DNA of 64,000 bases from an uncultured Oscillibacter sp. GTDB taxonomy: Bacteria; Bacillota; Clostridia; Oscillospirales; Oscillospiraceae. A program made the position numbers and the translations under genes. Every line of letters starts with the position of its first letter. Positions within the stretch are counted from its first letter, which is position 1. Below are positions 34,921-44,062 of the stretch, one piece after another. The notes under the pieces were generated by a model. That model did no database searches and was not told where the DNA came from. It was given only the letters and a program-made list of their open reading frames with translations. The DNA lies in the NCBI GenBank assembly GCA_910584995.1, contig CAJUDW010000007.1, forward strand, positions 1 to 64,000. The letters are read 5' to 3'.

Positions 34921-35375
34921 GGGATCACCTCGCCATACACCGGGCAAAAGCCCAGGGGAAGGCCCTGCCGCCGGGGATTCGGGGTTTTTCCGGCGGGACC
35001 TTATATAATTTTGTAGTATACCATATCCTTCCCACAAAAATCAAGGGGCACAGAGGCGGGGTTTTCCCTAGGAGGGAGGGCCGGTATGATGCCTGCCCTG
35101 CGGCCCCGGGGGGATGGATTTGAAATGCCCGGCGGGGTGCTGCACGAGGCCGGCGGCTGAAGGCGTCTTTGCATTATACGGGGCGAAATTGGCTATTTAC
35201 CCAAAAACGGGCAGCTTTTTTCTCTGCTGCTATAGAGGATTTGCATATCTTTCTTCAATGGAATTTGTGCAGGGATACGATTTTTAATCAGATCTGACAC
35301 TTTTCTTTCTTTGGATATTGACAATTTTTGAAGCTTTTGCTAGCATATATTATAAAGCGAGGGGGAGATCATCCA
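34921..35375. other. Divergent spacer upstream of the rpiR-like gene
   Basis: No gene is supported in this 455-base spacer. Sequence from about 35165 to 35360 becomes AT-rich and holds the promoter region of the RpiR-type regulator; the remainder shows nothing I recognise. Confidence 0.5.
35318..35356 (+). promoter_or_regulatory. Promoter region of the rpiR-pfkB operon
   Basis: A consensus TTGACA sits at 35318-35323. The best -10 hexamers are TATATT (35346-35351) and TATAAA (35351-35356), which are too far for TTGACA but well spaced (17 bases) from TTGAAG at 35328-35333. The exact pairing is therefore unclear. Confidence 0.4.
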
Positions 35376-36203
35376 ATGAATCAAGTGAATATCACCAATC
35401 TCCCCGTATGGGAACTCCAGGTCCGCAGTGTACTCAGCAAACTCAGCAGCGCCGAGGGCCGGGTAGCGGAATATGTTTTGGCGGAACCGGAGGCGGTTTT
35501 GGGGGGCAATATCCAGAGCATTGCCCAGGCCAGCGGCGTCAGTGAGGCTACCGTCATCCGCTTTCTCCGCCGGGCAGGCTTTTCCGGATTAAAGGGCTTC
35601 AAGGCTTCTATGACCCAGGCCAATGTCTTGGAGCATGGCCGCCTGCCGGCCAGCCGGAAACTCAGCGATTCCGATACTACCCGGGCCATTAAAACCAAGG
35701 TTTTCTGCGGCTGTATGGAGGCCCTGGGCGACACGCTGAATGTGCTGGACGATGGGGATCTGGCCCGGGCTATCGATGCCTTGTACTCCGCGCCCTATGT
35801 GGAGGTGTTCGGCATCGGCGGCTCCGCCTCCGTTGCCCGCAGTGCCCTCCATAGTTTCCGGCGCATTGGATTGCGGATGAGCGTTACCTCCGACCCCAAC
35901 GCCGCCTACCTGCGGATGGAGCGGTTCAATCCGGGGGATGTGGTGCTGGCTATCTCCAGTTCCGGCGAAACTGCCGCCATCCTGGAAGCGGTCCGGATCG
36001 CCAAGGAGAAGGGGGCCTTTGTGATTTCTATTACCAACGTCCAGAGTTCCACCCTGTCCGGGCTGTCGGACTGCCGTCTGACCTCGCTTTGCCGGACAAG
36101 GATGCTGCCTGGGGACGAAACTTATGAACGTGTGGCCCAGATCGCCATCATTCACGCCCTCTACGCTGGCGTGGCCATGCGGCAGGGGGAGCATCAGCCA
36201 TGA
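35376..36203 (+). CDS. RpiR-family transcriptional regulator with SIS domain
   Basis: Regulator of 275 aa. The N-terminal HTH_6 domain has NIQSIAQASGVSEATVIRFLRRAGFSGLKGFK (about 49-82). The C-terminal SIS domain binds phosphosugars: VEVFGIGGSASVARSALHSFRRIGL, AISSSGETAAILEAVRIAKEKGAFVISITN. Start at 35376 follows GGGGGAGA. It is the first gene before a PfkB kinase and an AfuABC-like importer, so it is the likely local regulator and would sense a sugar phosphate made or imported by this system. Confidence 0.92.
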   Translation: MNQVNITNLPVWELQVRSVLSKLSSAEGRVAEYVLAEPEAVLGGNIQSIAQASGVSEATVIRFLRRAGFSGLKGFKASMTQANVLEHGRLPASRKLSDSDTTRAIKTKVFCGCMEALGDTLNVLDDGDLARAIDALYSAPYVEVFGIGGSASVARSALHSFRRIGLRMSVTSDPNAAYLRMERFNPGDVVLAISSSGETAAILEAVRIAKEKGAFVISITNVQSSTLSGLSDCRLTSLCRTRMLPGDETYERVAQIAIIHALYAGVAMRQGEHQP

Positions 36204-37117
36204 GAGAATTTCCGATGATTGCAGGCGTAGGGCATAACTGCCTGGACCGCCTCTGCACGGTGGAGGACTATCCCCCGGAGGATGGCTCCACCCACATTAC
36301 CTCCATCTCCATCCAGGGAGGCGGCGCAGTGGCTACTGCGGTGGCTGCGGCGGCGCGGCTGGGTGTTTCTGCCGCCTGGATCGGCTATCTGGGGGAGGAC
36401 GGAACCGGCCGGGAGATCCGCCGCCTTCTGGAGGAGGACGGGGTGGACACCCGCTATATCCGGAGCGTCCCCGGCGGGCGCAGTTCCGATTCTTATGTAA
36501 TGGTCAATCCCTCCCGGTCAACCCGGACTAAATTCCCCTATCCGGACAACCTTCCCCCTATCCAATGGGAAGGGGAACTGGCGGAGGTGATTCAAAAGGC
36601 CCGGGTCCTCCATCTGGACGGCACCCGCTACGAAAACGCCCTGGCTGCGGCAAAGATTGCCAAGGCGGCGGGGGTGACGGTTTCGCTGGACGGCTGTTCC
36701 ATGCAGAAGGACAACGAGAAAAATGTCGCCTTGGCCTCTATGGCGGACATACTGATCATGAATGCCAAATATCCCCTCCGGGTGGCCGGGCAGGAGGACT
36801 ACGGCAAGGCCCTGCTGGAAATGGCCGGATGGGGGCCGCAGGTGGTTGTAGGCACCCTGGGGGCAAAGGGCTGTTTGGCAGTGATAGAGGGTAAACTCCG
36901 AGTTTTCCAAGCCTATCCGGTAGAAGCGGTGGATACCACCGGTGCGGGAGATGTGTTCCACGGGGCGTTCCTGGTGGGATGGCTCCGGGGGATGGGGCTG
37001 GAGGAGACCATCCGTTTCGCCAGCGCGGTATCCGCCATGAAATGTACCCGGATCGGCGGCCGGGCGGGCATCCCCAGCTACGGGGACGCCCTGGCTTTCC
37101 TGGAGGCCCGGCGGTAA
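36200..37117 (+). CDS. PfkB-family carbohydrate kinase
   Basis: Ribokinase-fold kinase of 305 aa. The N-terminal GVGHNCLDRLCTVEDYPPEDGS, the IQGGGAVATAVAAAARLG stretch (PfkB signature 1) and VDTTGAGDVFHGAFLVGWLRG (signature 2 with the catalytic Asp) are intact. It phosphorylates a sugar, sugar acid or nucleoside; the family does not predict which. The ATG overlaps the regulator stop as ATGA. The neighbouring aldolase and transketolase suggest that its product is a ketose phosphate or a similar aldolase substrate. Confidence 0.92.
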   Translation: MREFPMIAGVGHNCLDRLCTVEDYPPEDGSTHITSISIQGGGAVATAVAAAARLGVSAAWIGYLGEDGTGREIRRLLEEDGVDTRYIRSVPGGRSSDSYVMVNPSRSTRTKFPYPDNLPPIQWEGELAEVIQKARVLHLDGTRYENALAAAKIAKAAGVTVSLDGCSMQKDNEKNVALASMADILIMNAKYPLRVAGQEDYGKALLEMAGWGPQVVVGTLGAKGCLAVIEGKLRVFQAYPVEAVDTTGAGDVFHGAFLVGWLRGMGLEETIRFASAVSAMKCTRIGGRAGIPSYGDALAFLEARR

Positions 37118-37196
37118 AAGGGTTATAGCGGCATGTGCCGTTATAATAAAGATAAAGGAACCACGGTTCCGAAAACAAGAAATGGAGGATCACAAC

Positions 37197-38303
37197 ATGA
37201 AGAAGTTCCTAGCGGTACTGCTGGCTCTTGTGATGGCGCTGGCTCTCGTTGCCTGCGGCGGTCAGAAAGACGAGCAGAAAGAGCCTGCGGACGGCCAGCA
37301 GCAGACAGGCACCGATCAAAAGGAGCCCGAGCAGCAGCCGGAAACTCCCAGCGAGCCCTCCGGCCCCCTGAACGTGTACACCACTGTCAGCGAACTCCAG
37401 TACAATGCCATCATGGGCGCGTTCCAGGAAAAGTATCCTAAGATCGAAGTCAACTATACCCAGGCCGGCGCCGGCGACTGCAAGACCCGCATCCAGGCCG
37501 AGTCCGGCAATCCCCAGGGCGACATTATGTTCGGCGGCCTTGTTTACGCCGATACCCTCTCCTACGGCGAATATTTTGAGGAATATGTCTGCCTCAACGA
37601 CAATCTGATGCCTGAGGAGTTCAAGAATACCACCGGCGTCCTGACCTATCACGATGCCCAGATCCCCTGCCTGTGGGTCAACGATGAACTGGAAGCCGAG
37701 GCAGGCGTCACCATCACCGGCTACAAGGATCTGCTGGATCCCAAGCTGGAGGGCATGATTGTGGGCGCCGATCCCACCGCAAGTTCCAGCGCATGGAACC
37801 AGCTCCAGTGCATCCTGACCGACTTCGGCGGCTGGGACAGCGACGAAGCCTGGGATTACATCGACCAGCTGATGAACAACATGGTCATCACCAGCAGTTC
37901 CAGCGGCGTTTACAAAACCGTGTTTGACGGCGAATATGTCTGCGGCCTCACCTATGAGCCCGCCTGCGTGAAGATGCTGGATCAGGGCGCCGAGGGCGTG
38001 CACATTGTCTATCCCGTGGAGGGCGTGACCTCTATCGCCTTCGGTTCCGCCATCATCAAGGGCTGCAAGAACCTGGACAACGCCAAGCTGTTCATGGACT
38101 TCCTGCAGAGTGATGAGTGCCAGGCCATTTACCTGGAGTGCGGCGCCCGTCCCGCCACCTCTTCCAAGCTGGATGTGGCCAACGACTGGATTGTGGATCT
38201 CTCCACTATCAACTATTTGGAGGCCGACACGCTGGCCTTGGCCAACAACCAGCCGGCTATCTTTGAGCGCTGGAACCAGCTGACCACCCAGCACGGCGGC
38301 TGA
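37197..38303 (+). CDS. ABC substrate-binding lipoprotein, AfuA/FbpA-like
   Basis: Type 2 binding protein of 368 aa. Signal peptide and lipobox LALVAC are followed by a Gln/Glu/Pro-rich tether to about residue 55. The mature domain (LNVYTTVSELQYNAIMGAFQEKYPKIEVNY, GDIMFGGLVYADTL, LEGMIVGADPTASSSAW, GARPATS) belongs to the ferric/AfuA group. AfuA of Actinobacillus, first annotated as ferric-binding, binds hexose and heptose phosphates, which suits the sugar-phosphate enzymes downstream. The tyrosine pair used for ferric binding is not evident. GGAGG precedes the ATG at 37197. Confidence 0.88.
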   Translation: MKKFLAVLLALVMALALVACGGQKDEQKEPADGQQQTGTDQKEPEQQPETPSEPSGPLNVYTTVSELQYNAIMGAFQEKYPKIEVNYTQAGAGDCKTRIQAESGNPQGDIMFGGLVYADTLSYGEYFEEYVCLNDNLMPEEFKNTTGVLTYHDAQIPCLWVNDELEAEAGVTITGYKDLLDPKLEGMIVGADPTASSSAWNQLQCILTDFGGWDSDEAWDYIDQLMNNMVITSSSSGVYKTVFDGEYVCGLTYEPACVKMLDQGAEGVHIVYPVEGVTSIAFGSAIIKGCKNLDNAKLFMDFLQSDECQAIYLECGARPATSSKLDVANDWIVDLSTINYLEADTLALANNQPAIFERWNQLTTQHGG

Positions 38304-38465
38304 TTCCCGTGCCAGGCTATCCCGCTCCTGACAGCCGGTACGCCTCTGGTGTGCCGGAGTGCTGGGCGCACGCCTGCCGGGCTGTGAAGTGCGGCAGGCT
38401 AGCAGCAGAGGAAGCGAAAGAAGCGGGGCTTCTTCTGTAAATTTGTTCACGATAACACCTGCGAC

Positions 38466-38498
38466 GCGGCCGCCCTTTCCCCGTGAGAGGGCGGCTGC
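38466..38498 (+). repeat. Intercistronic stem-loop after the binding-protein gene
   Basis: GCGGCCGCCCT (38466-38476) pairs with AGGGCGGCTGC (38488-38498), with one G-U pair, and has no T tract. Such stems between binding-protein and transporter genes commonly protect the upstream mRNA and lower expression downstream. Confidence 0.55.
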
Positions 38499-38519
38499 GC
38501 TGAGAATGGAGGCAAGCCA

Positions 38520-39602
38520 ATGAATATCGGCATCCGGATTACCCATGCACTGAAAAAATACGGCGACAACGTGGTCATACCTGATTTGTCCGTGGACATT
38601 GAGCCGGGCGAGTTTTTTACCCTGCTGGGTCCGTCCGGCTGCGGCAAAACCACGCTGCTGCGCATGATCGCGGGTTTCAATACCATTGAAGGCGGCGATT
38701 TCTACTTCGGCGACCGGCGGATCAACGACCTGGATCCCGCCAAGCGCAACATCGGAATGGTCTTTCAGAACTACGCGATTTTCCCCCATCTGACGGTTCG
38801 GAAAAATGTGGCCTTCGGCCTTCAAAATAAAAAGCTGCCCAAAAACCAGATTGACGGACAGACCACTAAATTCCTCAAGCTGATGAAAATTGAGGAGTAT
38901 CAGGATCGCCTGCCGGAGCGCCTCTCCGGTGGGCAGCAGCAGCGGGTGGCCCTGGCCCGGGCCCTGGCGATTGAGCCGGAGGTGCTGCTGATGGACGAGC
39001 CTCTCAGCAACCTGGACGCTAAACTCCGGGTGGAGATGCGGGAGGTCATCAAGGAGATCCAGAACAGCTTGGGCATCACCACCGTCTATGTCACCCATGA
39101 CCAGGAGGAGGCCATGGCCGTTTCTGACCGGATCGCTGTCATGAATGCCGGTGTTATCCAGCAGATCGGTTCGCCCAAGTCCCTTTACCAACGGCCGGCC
39201 AACTTGTTTGTGTCCACCTTTATTGGCCGGACCAACCTGCTGAAAGCCACTGTTGTTGATAATGGCGGCGGTATCCGCTTTAAAGACGGCCTGAGCCTGT
39301 CTATGGACAATCTGACGGACGATGCAAAGGACGGCCAGGAGGTTATTGTCTCCATCCGCCCGGAGGAATTCGTCATTGAAGAGGCAGGACAGGAGGGGCT
39401 GCCCGCCACCGTGGCCTATAACATCTTCCTGGGGCTGAATACCCACTACTTTGTGGATCTGGCCGACGGGGAGCGGGTGGAGATCATCCAGGAATCCCGC
39501 ATTGAAGAGATTTTGAAGTCCGGTACCCCCATCAAGCTGGGCATCAAGAGGGAAAAGATCAATGTCTTTACACAGGACGGTTCCCGCTCGGTGATCAAGT
39601 AA
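38520..39602 (+). CDS. ABC transporter ATPase, AfuC/PotA-like
   Basis: ATPase of 360 aa. Walker A GPSGCGKTT, Q-loop region MVFQNYAIFPHLT, signature [15 protein letters not shown], Walker B LLMDEPLSNLDAKLR and the switch histidine in VYVTHDQEEAMA are present. A C-terminal TOBE-like domain (about 240-360) is seen. It powers the importer formed with the preceding lipoprotein and the fused permease ten bases downstream. Confidence 0.94.
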   Translation: MNIGIRITHALKKYGDNVVIPDLSVDIEPGEFFTLLGPSGCGKTTLLRMIAGFNTIEGGDFYFGDRRINDLDPAKRNIGMVFQNYAIFPHLTVRKNVAFGLQNKKLPKNQIDGQTTKFLKLMKIEEYQDRLPERLSGGQQQRVALARALAIEPEVLLMDEPLSNLDAKLRVEMREVIKEIQNSLGITTVYVTHDQEEAMAVSDRIAVMNAGVIQQIGSPKSLYQRPANLFVSTFIGRTNLLKATVVDNGGGIRFKDGLSLSMDNLTDDAKDGQEVIVSIRPEEFVIEEAGQEGLPATVAYNIFLGLNTHYFVDLADGERVEIIQESRIEEILKSGTPIKLGIKREKINVFTQDGSRSVIK

Positions 39603-39612
39603 GGAGGCCGCC

Positions 39613-41280
39613 ATGATAAAGGAAAAGAAAGGCTTCCATCTGGATATATGGATTGCGGTCAGCCTGGTCATCCTGGCGCTGTATCTGCTGTTCATGCTCT
39701 ATCCGATTCTGCGCATCACCGCCCAGTCCGTGCTGGACGGCGACACCGGCGCTTTTTCCCTGCGGTACTTCAGGCAGTTTTTCAGCGATCCCTACTACTT
39801 TACCACGCTGCTTAACAGCTTTAAGGTGGCTCTCTGCGCCACGGTTACCTGCCTGGTGCTGGGCGTGCCTCTGGCGTACATCTATAATGTATATGAGTTG
39901 AAGGGGAGGAAGATCCTCCAGCCCCTCATTGTGCTCTGCTCCATGTCCGCACCCTTCATCGGGGCCTATTCCTGGGTGCTGCTCCTGGGCCGTTCCGGCG
40001 TCATCACCAAGTTCATCAAGGGCGTCTTTGGCGTCAAGCTGCCCGGCATCTACGGCTTCGGCGGCATCCTTCTGGTGCTGTCCACCAAGTTGTTCTCCCT
40101 GGTGTTCCTGTATGTGTCCGGTGCCCTGAAAAACGTGGACAACTCCCTGTTGGAGGCGTCGGCCAATATGGGCCGCACCGGCTTCAAGCGCTTCGCCACA
40201 GTGGTCATGCCCCTCTGCATGCCTTCCATCCTGGCGGCGGCGCTGATGGTTTTCATGCGGGCCCTGGCAGACTTCGGCACCCCGCTGTTCATCGGCGAGG
40301 GGTACCGTACCTTCGCCTTGGAGATCTACAAGCAGTATGTGGGCGAGACCAGCGTCAACCACAACTTTGCCTCGGCTATCAGCGTCATCGCTATTGCCAT
40401 TACGCTGCTGGTGTTCCTGGCACAGAAGTGGATGGCCAACCGCTCTACCTTCTCCATGAGCGCCATGCACCATATCGAGCGGAAGAAGCCCAAGCTGATC
40501 CCCGGCATCCTGATGCATATTTACGCCTACGGCCTCGTCGCTTTGTCCCTAATGCCCCAGGTGTATCTCATCTACCTCTCCTTCCGCAACACCTCCAAGA
40601 CCGGAAACATGTTCAAGCCCGGCTATTCCTTCAACAGCTATGTCCAGGTGTTCGCCACCATGGGGAACGCCATCTGGAATACCATCCGGATCTGCGGCGG
40701 CGCGCTGGTGATCATTGTGGTATTGGCGATCCTGATCTCCTATCTGGTTATCCGCCGTCCCAACCCCATCAACAATGTCATCGATACCCTTTCCATGGTG
40801 CCTTATATCATCCCCGGCTCTGTGATGGGCATTGCCCTGGTTGTGGCGTTCAACAACGAGCCACTGGCTCTCACCGGCACGGCGGTCATCATGGTCATCT
40901 GCATGTGCATCCGCCGGATCCCTTATACCATCCGGAGTTCTGTGGCAGTTCTGGGGCAAATTCCGATTTCCGTGGAGGAGGCCTCTATCTCGCTGGGTGC
41001 CAGCAAGGCCAAAACCCTTTTCAAAATCACGGTGCCTATGATGTTCAGCGGCATTATTTCCGGTGCCATTATGAGTTGGGTTACGCTGATTACGGAACTG
41101 TCCTCCTCCATTATCCTCTATTCCTCCAAAACCATCACGTTGAATTTGGCAATCTACGTTATGGTGAACCAGGGGCTGGAGGGGAAGGCTTGTGCGGTAT
41201 CGTCCATCCTGACGCTGTTTACCGTGATTTCCCTGATCCTGTTTACAAAAGTATCAAAAAATGGAGAGATTTCCATTTAA
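39613..41280 (+). CDS. Double-length ABC permease, AfuB-like
   Basis: Membrane protein of 555 aa made of two MetI-like permease halves in one chain. EAA loops are seen in both: LLEASANMGRTGFKRFATVVMPLCMPSI in the first and EEASISLGASKAKTLFKITVPMMFSGI in the second. About twelve membrane segments are expected. Fusion of both permease domains is typical of the AfuB/FbpB group. The nearby second importer instead encodes its two permeases separately, so the two systems are not recent duplicates. Confidence 0.93.
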   Translation: MIKEKKGFHLDIWIAVSLVILALYLLFMLYPILRITAQSVLDGDTGAFSLRYFRQFFSDPYYFTTLLNSFKVALCATVTCLVLGVPLAYIYNVYELKGRKILQPLIVLCSMSAPFIGAYSWVLLLGRSGVITKFIKGVFGVKLPGIYGFGGILLVLSTKLFSLVFLYVSGALKNVDNSLLEASANMGRTGFKRFATVVMPLCMPSILAAALMVFMRALADFGTPLFIGEGYRTFALEIYKQYVGETSVNHNFASAISVIAIAITLLVFLAQKWMANRSTFSMSAMHHIERKKPKLIPGILMHIYAYGLVALSLMPQVYLIYLSFRNTSKTGNMFKPGYSFNSYVQVFATMGNAIWNTIRICGGALVIIVVLAILISYLVIRRPNPINNVIDTLSMVPYIIPGSVMGIALVVAFNNEPLALTGTAVIMVICMCIRRIPYTIRSSVAVLGQIPISVEEASISLGASKAKTLFKITVPMMFSGIISGAIMSWVTLITELSSSIILYSSKTITLNLAIYVMVNQGLEGKACAVSSILTLFTVISLILFTKVSKNGEISI

Positions 41281-41304
41281 AGAAACAAGAGGAGGCTATA
41301 TACC

Positions 41305-42174
41305 ATGAAACTTGTATCTGCGAAAGAAATGCTGACGAAGGCCAAAGAGGGCCATTATGCCGTAGGCCATTTTAACCTGAACAACATGGAGAGTATCCGT
41401 GCCTTCCTGCTGGCGGCCCAGGAGACCCGTTCCCCCATCATCCTGGGCGTCTCCGGCGGCACCGCCAAGTATATGGGCGGCTACCGTACCATCGCCGACA
41501 CCGTGCAGGGCTTTATGGACTTCCTGCAAATTACTGTCCCGGTGGCCCTCCACGTGGATCACGGCACCTATGAAGAGGCTCTGGACGCTATTGAAAACGG
41601 GTTCTCCTCCGTGATGTTCGACGGTTCCAAATATTCTATTTCCGAGAATATCGAAAAGACTAAAGAGGTTGTATCCCGGGCTCACGCCAAGGGCATCTCC
41701 GTAGAGGCCGAGGTAGGCGCCATCGGCGGCGAGGAAGACGGCGTCATCGCCATGGGCGAGTGTGCCGACCCGGCGGAGTGTGAGCGTATTGCCTCCCTGG
41801 GTATCGACTTCCTGGCGGCCGGTATCGGCAACATCCACGGCAAGTATCCCGCCAACTGGAAGGGGCTGAACTTCGACGTGCTGGCCCGCATCCAGGAAAA
41901 GACCGGCGCCCTGCCGCTGGTGCTCCACGGTGGCTCCGGTATCCCTGCTGATATGGTCCGCAAGGCGATTACCCTGGGCGTCAGCAAGGTCAATGTCAAT
42001 ACCGAGTGCCAGATCGCCTTTACGGAGGCCACCAAGCAGTATTTCGCCGAGGGTAAGGATCAGCTGAGTAAGGGCTTCACCCCCCGCGCCATGCTGGCCC
42101 CGGGGCTGGAGGCCACCAAGCGGGTCTGCATTGAGAAGATGGAACTTTTTGGCAGCCTGGGTAAGGCCGACTGA
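41305..42174 (+). CDS. Class II ketose-bisphosphate aldolase
   Basis: Zinc aldolase of 289 aa. The zinc and catalytic blocks are HVDHGTYEEALDAIENGFSSVMFDGSKYS, VEAEVGAIGGEEDG, GIGNIHGKYP and LHGGSGIPADMVRKAITLGVSKVNVNTE. Family members cleave fructose-1,6- or tagatose-1,6-bisphosphate to dihydroxyacetone phosphate and an aldehyde. The placement after an importer and kinase, and before transketolase, suggests it cleaves a compound of the local pathway and is not the general glycolytic aldolase. GGAGG precedes the ATG. Confidence 0.92.
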   Translation: MKLVSAKEMLTKAKEGHYAVGHFNLNNMESIRAFLLAAQETRSPIILGVSGGTAKYMGGYRTIADTVQGFMDFLQITVPVALHVDHGTYEEALDAIENGFSSVMFDGSKYSISENIEKTKEVVSRAHAKGISVEAEVGAIGGEEDGVIAMGECADPAECERIASLGIDFLAAGIGNIHGKYPANWKGLNFDVLARIQEKTGALPLVLHGGSGIPADMVRKAITLGVSKVNVNTECQIAFTEATKQYFAEGKDQLSKGFTPRAMLAPGLEATKRVCIEKMELFGSLGKAD

Positions 42175-42188
42175 CAGGGAGGCGGAAC

Positions 42189-43004
42189 ATGACAACAGCG
42201 GAATTGGCCGCCAAGGCCCGGGAAATCCGGCAGGAAAGCCTGCGGATGATGTGCCGGGCCGGTTCCGGCCACCCCGGCGGTTCCCTCTCCGCCGTGGATA
42301 TCCTGGTGGCCCTGTACTATGGGAAGATGAAACTCTCCGATGATCCGGGCGATGAGGGACGGGATCGGTTCATCCTTAGCAAGGGCCATTCCAATCCGCC
42401 CTACTACGCGATTCTGGCAGACAAGGGCTATGTGCCCCATGAGGAGACGGACAATCTGCGCCGCCTCCACAGCCCCTTCCAGGGCCATCCAGACTGCAAC
42501 AAGTGTCCCGGCGTGGATTGCAGCACCGGTTCCCTGGGCCAGGGGATCTCCGTGGCCACAGGGCTGGCCCTGGGGTTCAAGATGAAGAACCGGGACAATC
42601 ATGTCTATGTCCTGGCAGGGGACGGGGAGATCCAGGAGGGCATCTGCTGGGAGGCGTTCCTGGCCGCGGCCCACTATCAACTGGACAATCTGACGGTCCT
42701 TGTGGACAATAACCGCCTCCAGCTGGATGGCACCGTGGAGGAGATTATGGGCGAGGGGGATCTGGCCGCAAAATTTACCGCCTTCGGCTTTGCAGTCCGG
42801 CGGGTGGACGGCCACGACTTTGACAGGCTCCTGGCGGCCCTGGACTGCCGTGAGGAGGGGAAGCCCATGTGCCTTATCTGTGATACCGTGAAGGGCAAAG
42901 GCGTTTCCTTCATGGAGAACCAGGTGGAGTGGCACGGCAAGGCTCCCGATGCCCAGCAGCTGGAGCAGGCCCTGCGGGAATTGGGAGGTGAAGGGAATGG
43001 CTGA
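42189..43004 (+). CDS. Transketolase, N-terminal (thiamine diphosphate) subunit
   Basis: Protein of 271 aa, equal to the pyrophosphate domain of transketolase. SGHPGGSLSAVDILVALYYGKM, RDRFILSKGHSNPPYYA, GSLGQGISVATGLALGFK and the TPP motif GDGEIQEGICWEAFLAAAHYQLDNLTVLVDNN are intact. It needs the separate C-terminal subunit encoded next. Split transketolases are common in Clostridia and in dedicated catabolic clusters, for example those for apiose or sulfoquinovose. Confidence 0.94.
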   Translation: MTTAELAAKAREIRQESLRMMCRAGSGHPGGSLSAVDILVALYYGKMKLSDDPGDEGRDRFILSKGHSNPPYYAILADKGYVPHEETDNLRRLHSPFQGHPDCNKCPGVDCSTGSLGQGISVATGLALGFKMKNRDNHVYVLAGDGEIQEGICWEAFLAAAHYQLDNLTVLVDNNRLQLDGTVEEIMGEGDLAAKFTAFGFAVRRVDGHDFDRLLAALDCREEGKPMCLICDTVKGKGVSFMENQVEWHGKAPDAQQLEQALRELGGEGNG

Positions 43005-43929
43005 TAAAAAAGCGACCCGCCAGGGATACGGCGACGGCCTGGCGGAACTGGGAAAGAAGTATGACGACCTGGTGGTCTTAGAGGGCGACCTGGGCCATGC
43101 CACCGGTACCCTAACCTTCCGCAAAGCATTCCCGGAGCGGCACATTGAGGCCGGTATCGCAGAGCAGAACATGATCGGCATGGCGGTTGGGCTCTCCAAA
43201 GCGGGCTTTGTGCCCTTTGCCACCTCCTTTGCCGTGTTTTCCGCCGGACGGGCCTTCGAGATTGTCCGGAATGCCGTGGCTTACAGCCGGGCCAACGTGA
43301 AGATTGTAGGCAGCCACTCCGGCGTTACCCCCGCCGCCGACGGCGGCAGCCACCAGTGCATCGAGGATATCGCTGCTATGCGGGCCCTGCCCAATATGAC
43401 CATCCTCTCCCCCTGCGACTACGAGCAGGCCAAGGTATTGGTGGAGGCGGCCTATCATATCCATGGGCCGGTTTATCTGCGGACCTCCCGGGAGCCCATG
43501 CCCATTGTCACCGCGCCCGGCCAGGCTGTAGAGATCGGGAAGGCCCAGAGGCTGCGGGAGGGGACGGATTTGTGCATTGTCTCTACCGGCGTCATGACCC
43601 CGCTCTCTATGGAGGCGGCGGAGGTCCTGGCAGCCGGTGGCATCCAGGCTGCGGTCCTGAACCTCCATACCATCAAGCCGCTGGATACGGAGACCATCGC
43701 TGCCGTGGCGGCGTCCTGCGGCGGCAGGCTCTTGGTTTGCGAGGAGGCCAACCGGATGGGCGGCATTGGCGAGGCCATTGCCTATGATCTGCTGGGCCGG
43801 TCCCCGGTGAAGATGGCCCATGTGGCCATTGAGGATCGCTTCGGCCAGTCCGGCCGCAGCGCCGAACTGCTGGCGGAGTACGGGATCACCGTGGAGAACA
43901 TTGTGTCCAAGGCCAAGAGCCTCTTTTGA
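42997..43929 (+). CDS. Transketolase, C-terminal subunit
   Basis: Protein of 310 aa holding the pyrimidine-binding and C-terminal domains. The activating glutamate lies in HIEAGIAEQNMIGMAVGLSKAGFVPFATSFAVF, and VYLRTSREPMPIV, CIVSTGVMTPLSMEAAEVL and DRFGQSGRSAELL follow. It pairs with the N-terminal subunit to transfer two-carbon ketol units. The ATG at 42997 overlaps the previous gene by eight bases and follows GGGAGGTGAAG. A strong terminator at 43971-44013 ends the operon. Confidence 0.94.
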   Translation: MADKKATRQGYGDGLAELGKKYDDLVVLEGDLGHATGTLTFRKAFPERHIEAGIAEQNMIGMAVGLSKAGFVPFATSFAVFSAGRAFEIVRNAVAYSRANVKIVGSHSGVTPAADGGSHQCIEDIAAMRALPNMTILSPCDYEQAKVLVEAAYHIHGPVYLRTSREPMPIVTAPGQAVEIGKAQRLREGTDLCIVSTGVMTPLSMEAAEVLAAGGIQAAVLNLHTIKPLDTETIAAVAASCGGRLLVCEEANRMGGIGEAIAYDLLGRSPVKMAHVAIEDRFGQSGRSAELLAEYGITVENIVSKAKSLF

Positions 43930-43970
43930 GAAAACGGTCAAAACAGGCAGAAAAAGTGGATAAAACCGGC

Positions 43971-44013
43971 AAAAAGAGGAGTCCGGCGGCTTTGCCGCCG
44001 GACTCCTCTTTTT
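43971..44013. terminator. Bidirectional intrinsic terminator
   Basis: A 20-bp perfect stem (43971-43990 with 43994-44013) with a TTT loop carries five A at its 5' end and five T at its 3' end. It terminates the transketolase operon on the plus strand and the DeoR-type gene on the minus strand. Confidence 0.92.
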
Positions 44014-44062
44014 GCCCTGTGCCCGCCCCTGCAGGGAAAAAGCGCCGGCGGCCCGCCGGTTT

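Noticed and set aside
37197..38303. Ferric iron transporter annotation for the first importer
   Set aside because: The family resemblance exists, but I see no ferric-binding tyrosine pair, and the neighbours are sugar-phosphate enzymes; AfuA shows that this annotation can mislead.
37209..39695. Minus-strand frame of 828 codons
   Set aside because: It runs antisense through the binding-protein and ATPase genes, which are both intact; the frame is open only because of base composition.
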